Positions 26,226 to 37,670 of a stretch of 64,000 nt of DNA are shown piece after piece. The DNA is from Paramacrobiotus metropolitanus (taxonomy: Eukaryota; Tardigrada; Eutardigrada; Parachela; Macrobiotidae). The translations under genes and the position numbers were made by a program. The stretch covers positions 186,001 through 250,000 of the forward strand of contig NW_026570267.1 in the NCBI RefSeq assembly GCF_019649055.1, written 5' to 3'. Each line of letters starts with the position of its first letter. Position 1 is the first letter of the stretch. Below the pieces are notes generated by a model. It ran no database searches. It saw only the letters and a list, made by a program, of their open reading frames with translations, and was not told the origin of the DNA.

Positions 26226-26574
26226 CTGAGATTGTTTTTCGTACCGCTAGAACAGCCTGCATGAACGTTTTCATCCAACCCGCGAATAATTGAGAGTTAG
26301 CTTGGCTAGGATTTTGGAATCCAGCAGGATCGACATCAGATTCATCGCTATCATATTCATCTGCATCCTGGTCGTCTGACGGAATTTCAACGGCATCACC
26401 AGCAACTGCTACATCATCATCTTTGAACTGTCCTTTTTCCCCATCATCATATGCACTTCTGGCAGATTGACCTATCATAACTCGTTCAGATGCCGCTTGT
26501 GCATCGGCATTCTTTACGAACCGTCCGCGAGAGTCCTTTGCCAGACCTCCCCGGCGGCGGTTGGCTTCTGACAT
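26226..26574 (-). CDS. Hypothetical acidic protein, one exon only
   Basis: An ATG at 26574 opens MSEANRRRGGLAKDSRGRF and runs about 116 codons to a possible GTATCG donor at 26225. The N-terminus is basic. The middle is very acidic (DDQDADEYDSDESDVD), and a short hydrophobic helix follows (QLFAGWMKTFMQAVLAV). No family is recognised. The reading frame continues to 26011 but loses protein-like composition, which is why a splice is assumed; no downstream exon was found. It might instead be a fragment of a mobile element, since a repeat lies directly downstream. Low confidence. Confidence 0.35.
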
Positions 26575-26640
26575 AGATACAGATTTCACAACGGAACACA
26601 GACGCACAAATGCTGTCGCATCTTTAGCATAAGCAACGGC

Positions 26641-27719
26641 AGCAGATGGTATTTTTTCCTGGGCATATTGAAATGCGACAGAATATCAGATTCAATACAA
26701 AACGTCCTTCATAACCACCGATGTCAAATTAAGAATAGAAGAAAAAAGAAGTAGATTGAACATAATTTGAACATACTATCTATAGACTAATGTGAAACGT
26801 CAATTTGGTAGGAATAAAAGACACTGAAGGAAAATATTATCGCATTCACTTTATAAATGATACTTCTACTTTACCACTACAAACTGCATTATTAATGCTG
26901 CTTAGTGAAGCTCCCGATAGGCAATGGTCAACTGTATGTACGAGGTTACTTTGTCTGTTTCTGACCGTTCCCGCTCAACGCAAAGACCTTTTATCGCTAT
27001 CGTAACTGCCATCTGCATCGGCTATACTGTGTGCAGTCTATATGTGCCCTTTGCTGTCCATTCATTGCTGCGACTAACTAAGTAGAGTGCTTATGAGTGC
27101 TTATGAGTTGTAAAAAGCGCATATCCGTCGTCGCGTACGCATCCAGGCACTAGATTAAAAGTTTAATAATTATTTTTTCATAATCTTGATGAAAGATCTT
27201 TCTCTAATTTACATGCTCTTTCACTTCACATGCGTAATACAGTTACTGTACATATAGGCGCATGTATCAACTGTGCATACTAAATCTAACAAAGGACACT
27301 AGCGATGTAGCATATTAAACAGCTCACTGCCGTGTCCAGTAAAGTAAGTAAATCTCTGCAAAATAGAGTGAATTGTTGACGGTTACTGTAGCATATTAAG
27401 GAAACGGAAAAACGTCTGCCTTCGCCACAGTCATTATATTGCTGTTGATTGTATTCCTTGTTAAATATACTTTAATGAATCGGTAATTAAGCGCAAATGA
27501 TGTAATGTAATGGATGTGTGCTATACATTGCGCAGTCGGTTAATTCTGAAATCACTTGCTTTTCGTTCGCGGACTTCCTAAACATGCCAGCTTAGGTAAA
27601 AAACCAAGAGAAATAGCCAAGCGATGGCAAATATAGGCAAATGTCCAATATTTTGTTACTATTTATTATGCAGTTATTTTTGTTGACCAGCAATACTTTC
27701 AAACCTTCTATCACTAGCA
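26641..27719. other. Intergenic, no supported gene
   Basis: A+T-rich; contains the promoter side of the gene starting at 27720. The open frame at 26805-27005 has no splice or motif support. Confidence 0.4.
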
Positions 27720-29516
27720 ATGCCTCCATCTATAACCGCATCAGGGCAATCGTCATCCCATGCGTCCCAAGACAGTCGCATGGAATGTGGTAAGATTAAA
27801 ATTTTCCTTAATTTTACACACACTAATGTCATCAGGGTAGATGCGTTTGTGAAATTAACGTGGCAATATTATTTTTTTTCATCCCCAATGTGTCTGCAGG
27901 TGAAGATGACGGTCGTTCCTTGCACGAGAGCTGTTATAGCGACAGTGTATCCTCTTCGAACGGTCCCCCAAGTGTGTCTGCCTCGGCCGTTCCTCCTTCG
28001 ACACAGGGAGCCGCCGACAATACGCAGAAGAAACTGACAACGCTACAACGTTTATTTCTCGGACCCCTCCTGATGATACAGAGATTAAACTAGTTCTGGA
28101 CGAACTGAACGACCGACTACTGAATAACCGACTACTGGGTGAGTATCTTTCTTGATATAGTGCGTAAGATTTTAAATTAACGAGCATTATGCACATCCTC
28201 CTACTCACACGATGATTGCAAAGGCCTGCATTTGTATTTATATGTTATAATTACAAAAGCAGTAGAAGAGTGTTTATGACATATATCCTGCGTTACTGTG
28301 CATCATATTATGGTTTTATACGTATGGCATAAACGCAATAATTTTAATAGCACCAATTGTGGAGATTGACCTGCGCCGTAGCGTCGCTAGTGCAACCACC
28401 CTCACTTGTCTGCGCGAGCTGGACCGGACACGCATCAGAACCCTATCTGAACACATGACCACCTTTGCCCATTATCAGCATCTGTACAGTGGTCAGATGA
28501 TTGTGATGGTGGCACCGCGATACAATCACGTGACAACGCTGGAACACTTGCAAGAGTTGCTAATGACTCACGATCCGGATGACAAGCCGTTACTGTTATT
28601 AACGAATCGGCATACATTTTAAGCCGTCCTTCGTCAGCCTGTGGATCCAGACACCGGTTTCAGTCAGCAACTGCCTGCTTCTGTACGATAAATATTATGC
28701 TACAGTATATTGTGCAGCAACAATCGCAGACTTGGTCGATACATTGCCACTGATTTACTTAATTAATACACATGACATGAAAATTATTGTAAAAAATATT
28801 CAATATATTTAGGTGAAAATCTACGCTCCATTGACGGTAACCCAGATTAGCTTCCTGAGGGCCAGTCGGGAAGATGTCCAGCGTTTCGCCCAAGTGCGCG
28901 ACCGTGACCTGTTTATCGGTTTCGGCCGCGCTGTGACCCGTCGCATTCTCAGGCACGATAACGTATCGTTTCATCGGGATCAGGAGTTAGGACACCGGTA
29001 TCCAAAGGGAGCAAAAACAGTTCGCTACGGGGTATCCATTGATAAACCGCGAAAGAAGAGATTAATACTCATTAATTTAATAGCAACACTAAAGGCTGCC
29101 ATATCAAAAGGCCGGCAAATGGTAAACACGAAATAATTCTTCATTATAAGCTTGATCCTTTCCCTATTCGATAAATGAATAGTCTAATCGTGATATTATG
29201 TAAATTTGTTTAACCAAGTGTCCTTTTGATACAATGCATAATTGTGTAGTTATAAACAGTATATCTATATTGTGCATTATTACAGGGAAAATTTACGATA
29301 ACCACAAATGAATGGGACCAGTACTTACGGTTAATACTTTGCCCCGCCTCAGTGGAAAAAGAACTGATGCTGTTACTTCGCGCCATTGCGACCGGCAAAA
29401 TGAAAAATCTTCCCAAGCAAAACAAGAACATCCGTTATCGAATCACCGCAACCATGGTAAAGCAGATAGAACTACAGCTGCTGTTGCTGTTCAAAATAAT
29501 TATGCCACTTCACTGA
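27720..29516 (+). CDS. Uncharacterised five-exon gene with an in-frame stop
   Basis: Exons 27720-27789, 28028-28138, 28351-28682, 28813-29121 and 29286-29516 agree in phase at every junction and end in TGA. The deduced protein is about 350 residues. It has a Ser-rich start (MPPSITASGQSSSHASQ), helical Leu-rich segments (LVLDELNDRLLNN, LTCLRELDRTRIRTLSEHM), and a basic second half (RDRDLFIGFGRAVTRRIL). No known domain was recognised. Two oddities: a TAA at 28620-28622 interrupts exon 3 although the frame stays open on both sides up to the donor, and an alternative acceptor at 27898 gives a shorter Ser-rich form ending at 28093. The stop may mark a pseudogene, a sequencing error or a truncated isoform. 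Confidence 0.55.
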
Positions 29517-30129
29517 CTTCAGGACGAAAATTCAGGCCCAAAAATTAAAACACTAAAGTGACATTTCCTACGGAAATAGCTCCGTCAGGCCTGGATGGGA
29601 AAGGGAAATATTCGGGATAAACGGGAACTGGATACAAACCACATGGAATACTTCTATAATTATTAGGCTATTAGCCCAACCACATTCTAGCGACAGCTAT
29701 GCTGACTATGCAGTATGCCCGTATTAACTGGCATACCGTAAACCCCACCCCTAACTTGTGCCAATCACAGGGGTGTAACATTTTGGTTACAGATTTCCCC
29801 ATAGACCGTGCAAGAAACAAGCCGTAATAATCCGTATACACTCTTATACAGAAAGTCTCACTTTTGCGGCAGGTTCATTGAACCGTGACAGGTTCTGATA
29901 TGCGGTATACGACTAGAATCAGTCGTAGCATATATGAAACTGTAGTTTCGGTTTTTGGTCTTCGATATCCGTGTGTAAACAAAAGTAATTTTTGGCGCCC
30001 GTAGAGTACGGAAGGGTCCGGCCGGTTGAAGGAAGCGGTGGGGCCTAACAGTCATGTGACATGAGTCATGTGACATGCGTCGAGGAACGATGCGTGAAAC
30101 TTGTAGATGGCGTTGTTAGCTCGGCATCT
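29517..30129. other. Intergenic, no supported gene
   Basis: Includes a short tandem TCATGTGACATG repeat near 30050-30075. Otherwise nothing was recognised. Confidence 0.4.
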
Positions 30130-30139
30130 TTTTAAGGTT

Positions 30140-30365
30140 ACATTATGTGCTCCTACATTATGTGGGCACAGTGCCCTTTATGCAGTAGCACATTGCATCG
30201 GTTCTCGGTTTCATCGGTTCTTGGAGGAGAAAAACGGAATTGTAGTACCCAAACAAACGTAATCCAATATGCTCCTGCAATGTGCTCCTACATATGTAGG
30301 AGCACATTGCAAAGTGCTCCTATATATATGTGCTCCTACATAATGTAGGAGTACATTGCAGGAGC
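30140..30365. repeat. Cluster of GCTCCTACAT palindromes
   Basis: The word GCTCCTACAT and its complement ATGTAGGAGC recur, forming perfect or near-perfect palindromes at about 30286-30307 (TGCTCCTACATATGTAGGAG) and 30329-30352. Nearby are further single copies (30149, 30270, 30317). The TE neighbourhood suggests a degenerate terminal region, but no element boundaries were found. Confidence 0.6.
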
Positions 30366-30680
30366 AAATTGTATGTGGAGATTATAAGGGGTACGAATAT
30401 AAAGTGTTGAATAGAGAATTTAATAATATAGTAAATGATATTAAAGGTGATATGTTTGACGAAAAGTGATAATGAAGAAAGGGTGTACTAATCCACTGTA
30501 GCGAAGAAAGGGTCTACATTGAATTTGGGTGAAGATAAAGGGATTTTTACTGCAGTATGGTGTAAATATGTTCGACTTTCTGGTTGTTCGTATTTGAGTT
30601 TTTAATGAAGTATAACAGGAAGTGGAGTGTGTTGCGGGTTGTAGATAGTGATGGATTATTGTAGAAAATTCAAGAAATTT

Positions 30681-32021
30681 CGAGAAAGTTGATTGCTTAA
30701 TGGAACAGACTATTATGTTTTGCTCTGATAGTCTTGGATGTGTAGGAACAGGTGGTTTGTATATGAGAAGTAGGTTGGTAGGTACAATAAAAGGTTGTTC
30801 GAGAAAATGTATAGTTTAATTGGTTTATTGACGGGATTTTTTGAGTTCGGTGGATACATAAGCAGTTGAGAAATCTTGTGTTTGAGTTATTATGGAGTGG
30901 ACGAAGTATATAGGGTGAGCAAAATGTTTTTCTTGTTGGTTATTATTTGGTGGCCGGTGTGGATTTGTGAATACTCACTGATTCAGGTTGCTGTCTTTTT
31001 TTTGGCTCTAGCAAGTCTTTTTAGGTTGAGTATAGTTTAGTAAGTTTCCTTTCATACATTTTTTTTGTTTAAGAATTCTTTTTTTAATAAAATAATGGAA
31101 GGTGATTGTGATTGTAAGAAATACATGCGTGAGTATATGCGTGATTATAGAAAGAAATGCAAAATCGAAAATGATGGTAATTGTAGCAGGAAGGATAATG
31201 TGGGAAGTGGTGATGATGTTAGATATGCGAATGTTAAAGTTAAAAACAAGAATGTGATCGGAATAGTAAAGATGGTGCGTTTTCTGGTATGTTTGGAAAA
31301 ACTTATTGGACAATTTTTGTAAAAGGAACGTTCTAAACGACATTTGCGGAGTATGGTAATGTGTAATGGTTGTCCGGATCTTTTCTTAAGCATTATTTTA
31401 CGATTTTGTCCTGAATTGTTTTGTTTTGTTGACCGTGTTAAGTTTTACATTTTCGTTTTTTAACTTCACATTTTCATGTGTAACATCATCACTACTTCAT
31501 TATCTTCCTTGCTACAATTACCATCAGTTTCCGTTTTGCGGTTTTTCTCTATAATCACGCACATACTCACGCATGTATTTCTTGCGATCACAACCAGTTT
31601 CCATTATTTTATTAAAAAAAAACAATACTTAAAAGAAACTATCTATGAAAGCAAACTTAATAAACTATACTCAACATAAAAAGACCAAAGCCAAACAAAA
31701 CATAACAACCTGAATCAGTATGTACGCTTCCGAAAATCTAAACCGGCCACCAGAAAATAACCAACAAGAAAAACATTCTCCTCACTGCATATACTTCGTC
31801 AAATCCATAATAACTCAAACACAACGTTCCTCAACTTCTAGTATACCCACCGAACTAAAAAAATCCAGTCAACAAACCAATTAAACCAAACATTCTCTCG
31901 AACAACCTTTTAATGTACGTTCCAGCCTACATCCCATATACAAACCACCTGTTACTACACATCCAAGACTATCAGTGCAAAACATAATAGTTCGCTCCAT
32001 TAAGCAATCAACTTTCTTAAC
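30681..32021. repeat. Diverged long inverted repeat (arms about 0.57 kb)
   Basis: The left arm, 30681-31257, matches the complement of the right arm, 31446-32021, at an estimated 80-85 percent by eye, with a loop of about 190 bases. Each arm holds the same short open frame after AATAAAATA: MEGDCDCKKYMREYMRDYRK on the plus strand from 31095, and a matching but broken version on the minus strand. The Y-M-R-x-Y motif occurs in several transposon proteins. Two head-to-head element copies or a foldback transposon are both possible. The open frames over this block are otherwise mirror images and are not annotated as genes. Confidence 0.75.
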
Positions 32022-32830
32022 TACACTAATTACTACTACACAAATTACTACCACAAAAATGACTGTGTAAACCTATGGAAATTTACAGATTAAACGCGCA
32101 ATTTCAAGGTCTCAACTGTAGTAAAGAAACACCCACAACCTCTCATGTCCTTCATACACTCGCAAAATTCTTTCCCCTACTATTATTATTCCTTTTATAT
32201 ACACAAATCCGAAATTATTTTAAATCCCAGTATTCCTCTTTGTTATCCCGTACCTGCCGCTACACAATCGAGAGATTGTCCACGTAGTGTATCTGTTTTT
32301 ATTATAGTGTATAGGTCCTGCAACAGTGTGCAGGCCTGACGGAAAAAAATCTGCGAAAGTCACCTCAGCGGGCGGCTACGTGACAATTTAGACTTCCGGT
32401 GGCAGGCATTAGGCGAGCGAGCGGTGATGATGCCATCACTGCGTAAACAGACATTACACAAATCGTAAAAAATTTCCCATGAGTAACGCATCTTTAGGAA
32501 AAATCCGTGGTGAAGTGGTATACGGCTTTTCATATCAATTAATTTTGTAGGTTTCCCTTGAATTCTTAGGTGAGGCTCACTTGTCCGCGCAAAGTGGATC
32601 AGTAAGCGATATGTTCGGATTGTTCGTTCAGAATCAGTTGTGGTCTTCTAAACTGTCGTTTATTCTGGACTTCGAGAACTGACTGCAGATGAATTATTTG
32701 CGATTAAGAATTATCGACGTAGACCTCAATCTTGGATACTCGACAACAACATCAGCGCTTCTTCGTTGTGGGCAGCGAATAATATAACGGAAGCCATCCG
32801 TGATGCGTTGTACTTGAATTACATGTCAGA
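32022..32830. other. Upstream flank of ADCK1
   Basis: A+T-rich to about 32.35 kb, then mixed sequence up to the ADCK1 start codon. It may include an untranslated leader. No other gene was supported. Confidence 0.4.
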
Positions 32831-35800
32831 ATGTGGGCGTTAGGAGGCCGAAAAATTGTTCCCGTTTTGATCGGACTTGGTACTGCGGCTGGCTCATTGT
32901 CCCTTGCGAGTGGCGTCGATGCTAATGAAATTGGTGTTGTTCGGATTGGAAGAGCGGGCGCAACGGTACTTACATCGTCTCGGTTGATAACTTGATGATC
33001 GCTGTTTCGCGCACTGTTCGTTTTGCGTACTTAATTTCGGACTTACCATCGAATTATTTACAGGCAGCCCGAATTGCCATTGATTACAAATGGTCCCTCT
33101 TTGGATTGACTACCGAAGCTCCGGGATATCGCGAATTGATGAACGAGGTTAGATTTTGATGAGCTAGAAAACTGAATCATGTATTTATTTATCTATTTAT
33201 TTACCAACACTTATGGTTCGCTTTCGAATAGTTTTGGTAGCTCCGTAATATGTTTTGATAACTCGAAACTTTGAAATAACGGCCTGAAACGGTGTTTCTT
33301 TTTTAAATTTTGGCAGACTTGGTGTACAAAATGCTGTGCAATTTTTGACAGATTCATCTACGTTCGGCGCTACGGCTGAAAGAACTTTGTTGCATCAACA
33401 AAGGCGCATTCATCAAAGTCGGACAACACGTGGGATCACTTGATTATCTGCTTCCGCCCGAATATGTCGAGACGATGCGGAGTTTATTCCGCGATGCGCC
33501 GCAATCTCCTTTCAGTGACGTGTTAAAAGTCCTGCAGGAGGATCTGCAAGAAAATGTACTAGCAGGAGTGATGTCGTTGCTCATTCACTGTAATGCGTGC
33601 AAATAAGTTTCGCTGGTTGCATACGGTTTGCTTTGGAAGCAACCGGAATTTAAATTTTATTTTTGCAGCCATGGGAAATATTTCGAGAAATTGATGAGAA
33701 TCCTTTAGGAGCGGCATCTTTGGCCCAGGTTCACCGGGCGGTTCTGAAAGAGGATGGTTCAGTTGTCGCTGTTAAAGTGCAACATCCCAAAGTGCAAAAA
33801 CAGGCTTATATGGACATCGCTGCTATGGAAGTGCGTAATTTATATGATTGCAATCGGTGAAGGACAGTGGCGTAACGAGCCTAATAATTTGGGGACCACG
33901 GCCCACCCCAAACGAAAAATTATAACATAGAGTCTATGGGAACGGCCTACCCCAAAGCCAATACTTCTGGCCCACCCCAAACCTTTGAGCTCGTTACGCC
34001 GCTGGTGAAGGATAATTCGCAATTTACCACAATCATAAATTTTTTGGATATTTCTGTGTTTGGTAGGTATTGGTAAAAGCTGCGGCGAAATTATTCCCCG
34101 AATTCCAGTTTGTCTGGTTAGCCGAAGAAACCAAGAAGATTTTGCCGCTGGAGCTAGATTTCCTGAATGAAGGCCGTAATTGTGAAAAGATGGGCGCGAA
34201 ATTAAGGAAATTTTCTTTTGTTAAGGTATGGTTTGGATTATTTGACGTGATTTTGTATTGTTTAATTTTTAAATATCTTTATTAGGTTCCGTATATTATA
34301 TGGAAATACTCGACGACGCGCGTGCTGACCATGGAGTTTTGTGAGGGTGGCCGTGTTGATGATTTGGCGTACTATCAACTAGTGTTGGGTAGTAAAAGTC
34401 CTTGCCAATATACTTATTTTTACTATCTGCTTTTGGAAGTTTACTTATTTTTACTTAGTATTTAAAATTTCTCGGGACTTTTACTTACTTTTACTTACTA
34501 TTTCAATTTTTCCAAGGACATTTACTTACTAAATTAAAGTAAATTTACTAAATAAATGATGGGACTGAAAGTGTCGAAGGTGCGTTAGTTTCAAAGCGCT
34601 GAAAAGTACTGAAAATGGCGCAGAAAATTTTCTGCATTAATAGAGCTATACAGCCATGCAGGCGCATACTGAAAAGTAAATACTGCTGCTTTTAGGGCGG
34701 TTGGCTGTCAATAACTACTGCGCATTCACTTTACCTGCGAGTGGCGGCGGCTAACACGCCAATTTTACATAACGCCCGATAAAACGAATTAGTAAATAAT
34801 TTAGTAAATGATTTTTTATTTAGTCAACGCTAAACCTTAATATTTACTTACTTTTTTACTATTCCGGCAGCACATTTACTTACTTTTACTTATTTTGTTT
34901 CCAAAACCTTACTATTTACTAGACTTTTAATATTAGGCGGACTTTTACTAAGTAAATGGCCGTTATTTAATATTATTTAGTAGCACAACACTACTATCAA
35001 CGTAATGGTATCTCACCGACAGAGGTCCGTTTCTTCGTAGTGCTGGATGCAGTGGTAGCGTTTTAACCATTTTTATGTTCGTAGGTATACTGTGATATTA
35101 GCCGGTTGTTCAGCGAAATGATTTTTAAACTTGGATACGTCCATTGCGATCCCCATCCAGGTAAAACTGCTGTAATTCTTATTCCTGCCTAGTGCCTGCC
35201 ATGGTTTCCACGGATATCGGCAATACTTTTATGTAGGCAATGAAGTGTGAAGTTATATATATTTTGTTTGCAGGAAATATGCTAGTTAACAAGACTGCTT
35301 CGGGAAGGCCGATAATAAGTTTACTTGACCACGGCGTTCACCTGGTAAAAAACGTTCGTTGGTGTGAATATTACGTTGCATTGCAAACCCCTTTTTGTAG
35401 ACTATTCCCGAACATATTCGGCTGGCGTACGCTAAGATGTGGATAGCGATTCTAAATGCCGATATTGCAAACATGCGTGTGCACGCGAAAGAACTGGGTG
35501 TGGAGGAATGGTTCGACCTTTTAGCCTGTATGCTGACGGCGAGAAGTTGGAAAGGTGTGTCCACTGGTGTTCAGGCATCAAGTATTAGTCCGGATGAGGT
35601 GAGTATTTAATTTTGAGTTTCTGTTTACCCTATCGTCGAAGAAATTCAGATTTCCCACGGAGAATATATATGTTAGTAAACTGGTCACTTTTAAATTGCA
35701 GTTGGAGGCTATAAAGGTGAAAGCTGGGACTATATTATTCGGCATCAGCGATGTGCTCAACAAAGTGCCACGAGAAGTGTTGCTCATATTGAAAACCAAT

Positions 35801-36031
35801 GATCTGTTGCGCGGATTGGCTTACAAACTGCAGGTATCGAACAGCCCGTGTTCCTTTACCAACACATCGCTGGCTTGCAGCAAAGTTGTCTTCAAACAGA
35901 AACTGAAACAGTCCCGTTCGTGGTGGGAGTATCTGTCTGCCGGTGTGCAGATGATTTTTACGCTTTGTCGGATCCGTTGTTACCAGTTGTATTTGAAATA
36001 TTTCGCACCGCCTTCCCCTTTGATTATGTAA
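32831..36031 (+). CDS. ADCK1: ADCK1, mitochondrial UbiB-family protein, with a transposon inside exon 6
   Basis: UbiB/ABC1 atypical kinase of mitochondria; in animals ADCK1 affects cristae and inner-membrane organisation. Exons: 32831-32965, 33064-33147, 33352-33554, 33669-33830, 34067-34225, 34286-35054 (containing the 614-base insertion 34380-34993), 35085-35160, 35274-35344, 35401-35598 and 35702-36031. Motifs: an N-terminal hydrophobic segment (KIVPVLIGLGTAAGSLSLAS), KVGQHVGSLDYLLP (the KxGQ motif), the alanine-rich loop NPLGAASLAQVH, VAVKVQHPKV, LPLELDFLNEGRN, the catalytic VHCDPHPGN, LLDHG, and LLACMLTARSW, which is diagnostic of ADCK1. Removing the insertion plus one target copy restores an unbroken frame (DDLAYY into QRNGISPTEVRF). 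As given, the copy is interrupted. Phases and motifs elsewhere are intact, so the insertion looks recent or is removed by splicing. The 30-base intron 35055-35084 is unusually short. Confidence 0.9.
33865..34004. mobile_element. 140-base hAT-type MITE in an ADCK1 intron
   Basis: The terminal inverted repeats CAGTGGCGTAACGAGC and CAGCGGCGTAACGAGC (one mismatch) are flanked by a perfect 8-base target duplication GTGAAGGA (33857-33864 and 34005-34012). The 8-base duplication and YARNG termini are the hAT signature. No coding capacity. Confidence 0.85.
34380..34993. mobile_element. 614-base non-autonomous hAT element inserted in an ADCK1 exon
   Basis: Termini TAGTGTTG and CAACACTA are inverted repeats of YARNG type, flanked by a perfect 8-base duplication CTATCAAC (34372-34379 and 34994-35001). 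The interior is A+T-rich with many TTACTTA/TAAGTAA words and has no transposase frame. Its length plus duplication (622) is not a multiple of three, and it carries stops, so it breaks the ADCK1 frame. Confidence 0.9.
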
Positions 36032-36160
36032 TGAGCAGCTTACCCGTTTGACAATCTTGCGCCTTTTACTATGTTTTATGCGTGATCTCGGATGTGATTT
36101 AGAAAATCTGCTCGAAAGTTGTTGTTTATGACATCGATTTCTTTAAAGTTTTAAAAATGA

Positions 36161-37410
36161 TTAAATCATGCGCGCTTCGTTAGAAACCGGCTTTTCATAG
36201 CAAATGAATGCATCACTTGCTTTCCTATTGTTGCTAACTTTTGCGTGGTTTTTGGTTATCACTTGTGATTTTTGATCCGGTAACTGTTTGGTCGAATTTC
36301 TCCAATGGTTCTTTGAGAGGTAAACGCTCTTCTGTGTTTTTTTCATGAACATCGTCCTCTCCCGTAGAAATGTTGGCCATTTCACCGTTCCCTGGAAGGT
36401 GACCTTTCGCTCGTTTCTCTTCTGCAACATGTTAGATAAACTTATAATTTTGGAAATTAGATTTGTTAGATTTGGTTTTGATGTACCAGCGGTTTTGCTG
36501 AACGCATATTCCATTACATCAACGTGACGCGGACGCACAATGTTGCCTTTCACGGGCTGTTTCGGTTGGGACGAAATGAAAAACACTAAATTTGCGAACT
36601 CCTTGGGCCGAAAGCCGATCTCCGCAGTGAACTAGAACGGCGTTTGAAACTGCGATGAAAAACTTGCTGCAACATAAATAACAGAAAACGTATTGTATAA
36701 GAGGTCGTTCTAAGATATTACAACTGCCGTTGTAAAAACAATAATATAATATTGTTATGTTATCAAGTATTAAGCTGTTAACCTCGTATAAGCGTCGTGA
36801 TCCAAGAAGGGACGGTGATGGATTTTTGGCGTATTCATGCAGTACATGTGGTGCGTAGTCAACCGGATGTACGATTTTTGGATTTTCAGTGTAATTGTTT
36901 GCTGCTTGGGAGACGGTTCCATTCTTGACCTTTTTTCTTCAGATATTTTCCGGTGTCCATGGGATTATGTACCCCAGCATGTTTTGATTGTCGATTTAGC
37001 CAGCCGTCGCAGCGTGTCATACTCCGGAAGTCCAAAGCATTTTTCTGAAGTTCAGTCAGGCCTGGCCATATTTTTTCTTTTTCGTTAACAGCCGTTCCCA
37101 GGACGTGCTTTAGTCGGGTAGGTGAGAGATGTGTTTGCGGATGTAAAGGAGCATTCCACGCGGCAACGGGATACTTTCCACTGCAGCATTCATTCTTCGC
37201 ACGAGAATGGATTCGCTCACACTTTTGCGAATTTCCAAATGCAGCTCGCCGGCACGCTTCTTTAGGAGGAACAGTACAAATTAATCCAAATTTCTTTTTG
37301 TCCTGAAAATCTCGTATGGCGCAGTATTTCGTCAAAACATCTTGAAACCTTTGTTTTCGGTAGAATTTTGGTTGGCAATTCAGTTTTCGACATGTCTCCT
37401 CGTCACGCAT
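36161..37410 (-). CDS. Uncharacterised basic protein, probable multi-exon gene
   Basis: The ATG at 37410 opens MRDEETCRKLNCQPKFYRKQ. The frame is a 174-codon stretch to 36886, rich in Lys, Arg, Cys and Trp, without signal peptide or membrane helix. In another frame, 36884-36785 reads NYTENPKIVHPVDYAPHVLH and can be joined through a very short (28-base) intron. A third frame, 36590-36161, reads PKQPVKGNIVRPRHVDVMEY and more Lys/Ser-rich sequence, after a TTTAG acceptor. The three pieces together look like one gene of about 350 residues, but the joins are inference. The composition recalls ciliary or sperm-tail filament proteins, and no motif proves it. No neighbour context helps. Confidence 0.5.
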
Positions 37411-37670
37411 TTTCCGTCACCATTGGTTACTCGAAGTGATCAAACCTTTTACTCGATTTTGATGAATTTGTTAATTAAAGAATTCCGTATCAACGGCGCA
37501 ATATACAATTCACTTGCTGGATTTTTTAGCTTATGTGCTGCAAAAGCGAACCAGTAAAAAAAGCTCCGGTATTTCTCGATATCACTGAGTACTGCAACGT
37601 CCCAAATCAGAATGCGGTTTGAAAGAACAATTTAATCGCGTGTGTTACTGTGTCAAATTTGTTCAGACCA

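Noticed and set aside
31008-31679. Ile/Thr/Phe-rich frames on both strands
   Set aside because: They are the reverse complement of the inverted-repeat arms; the peptides are the same by symmetry.
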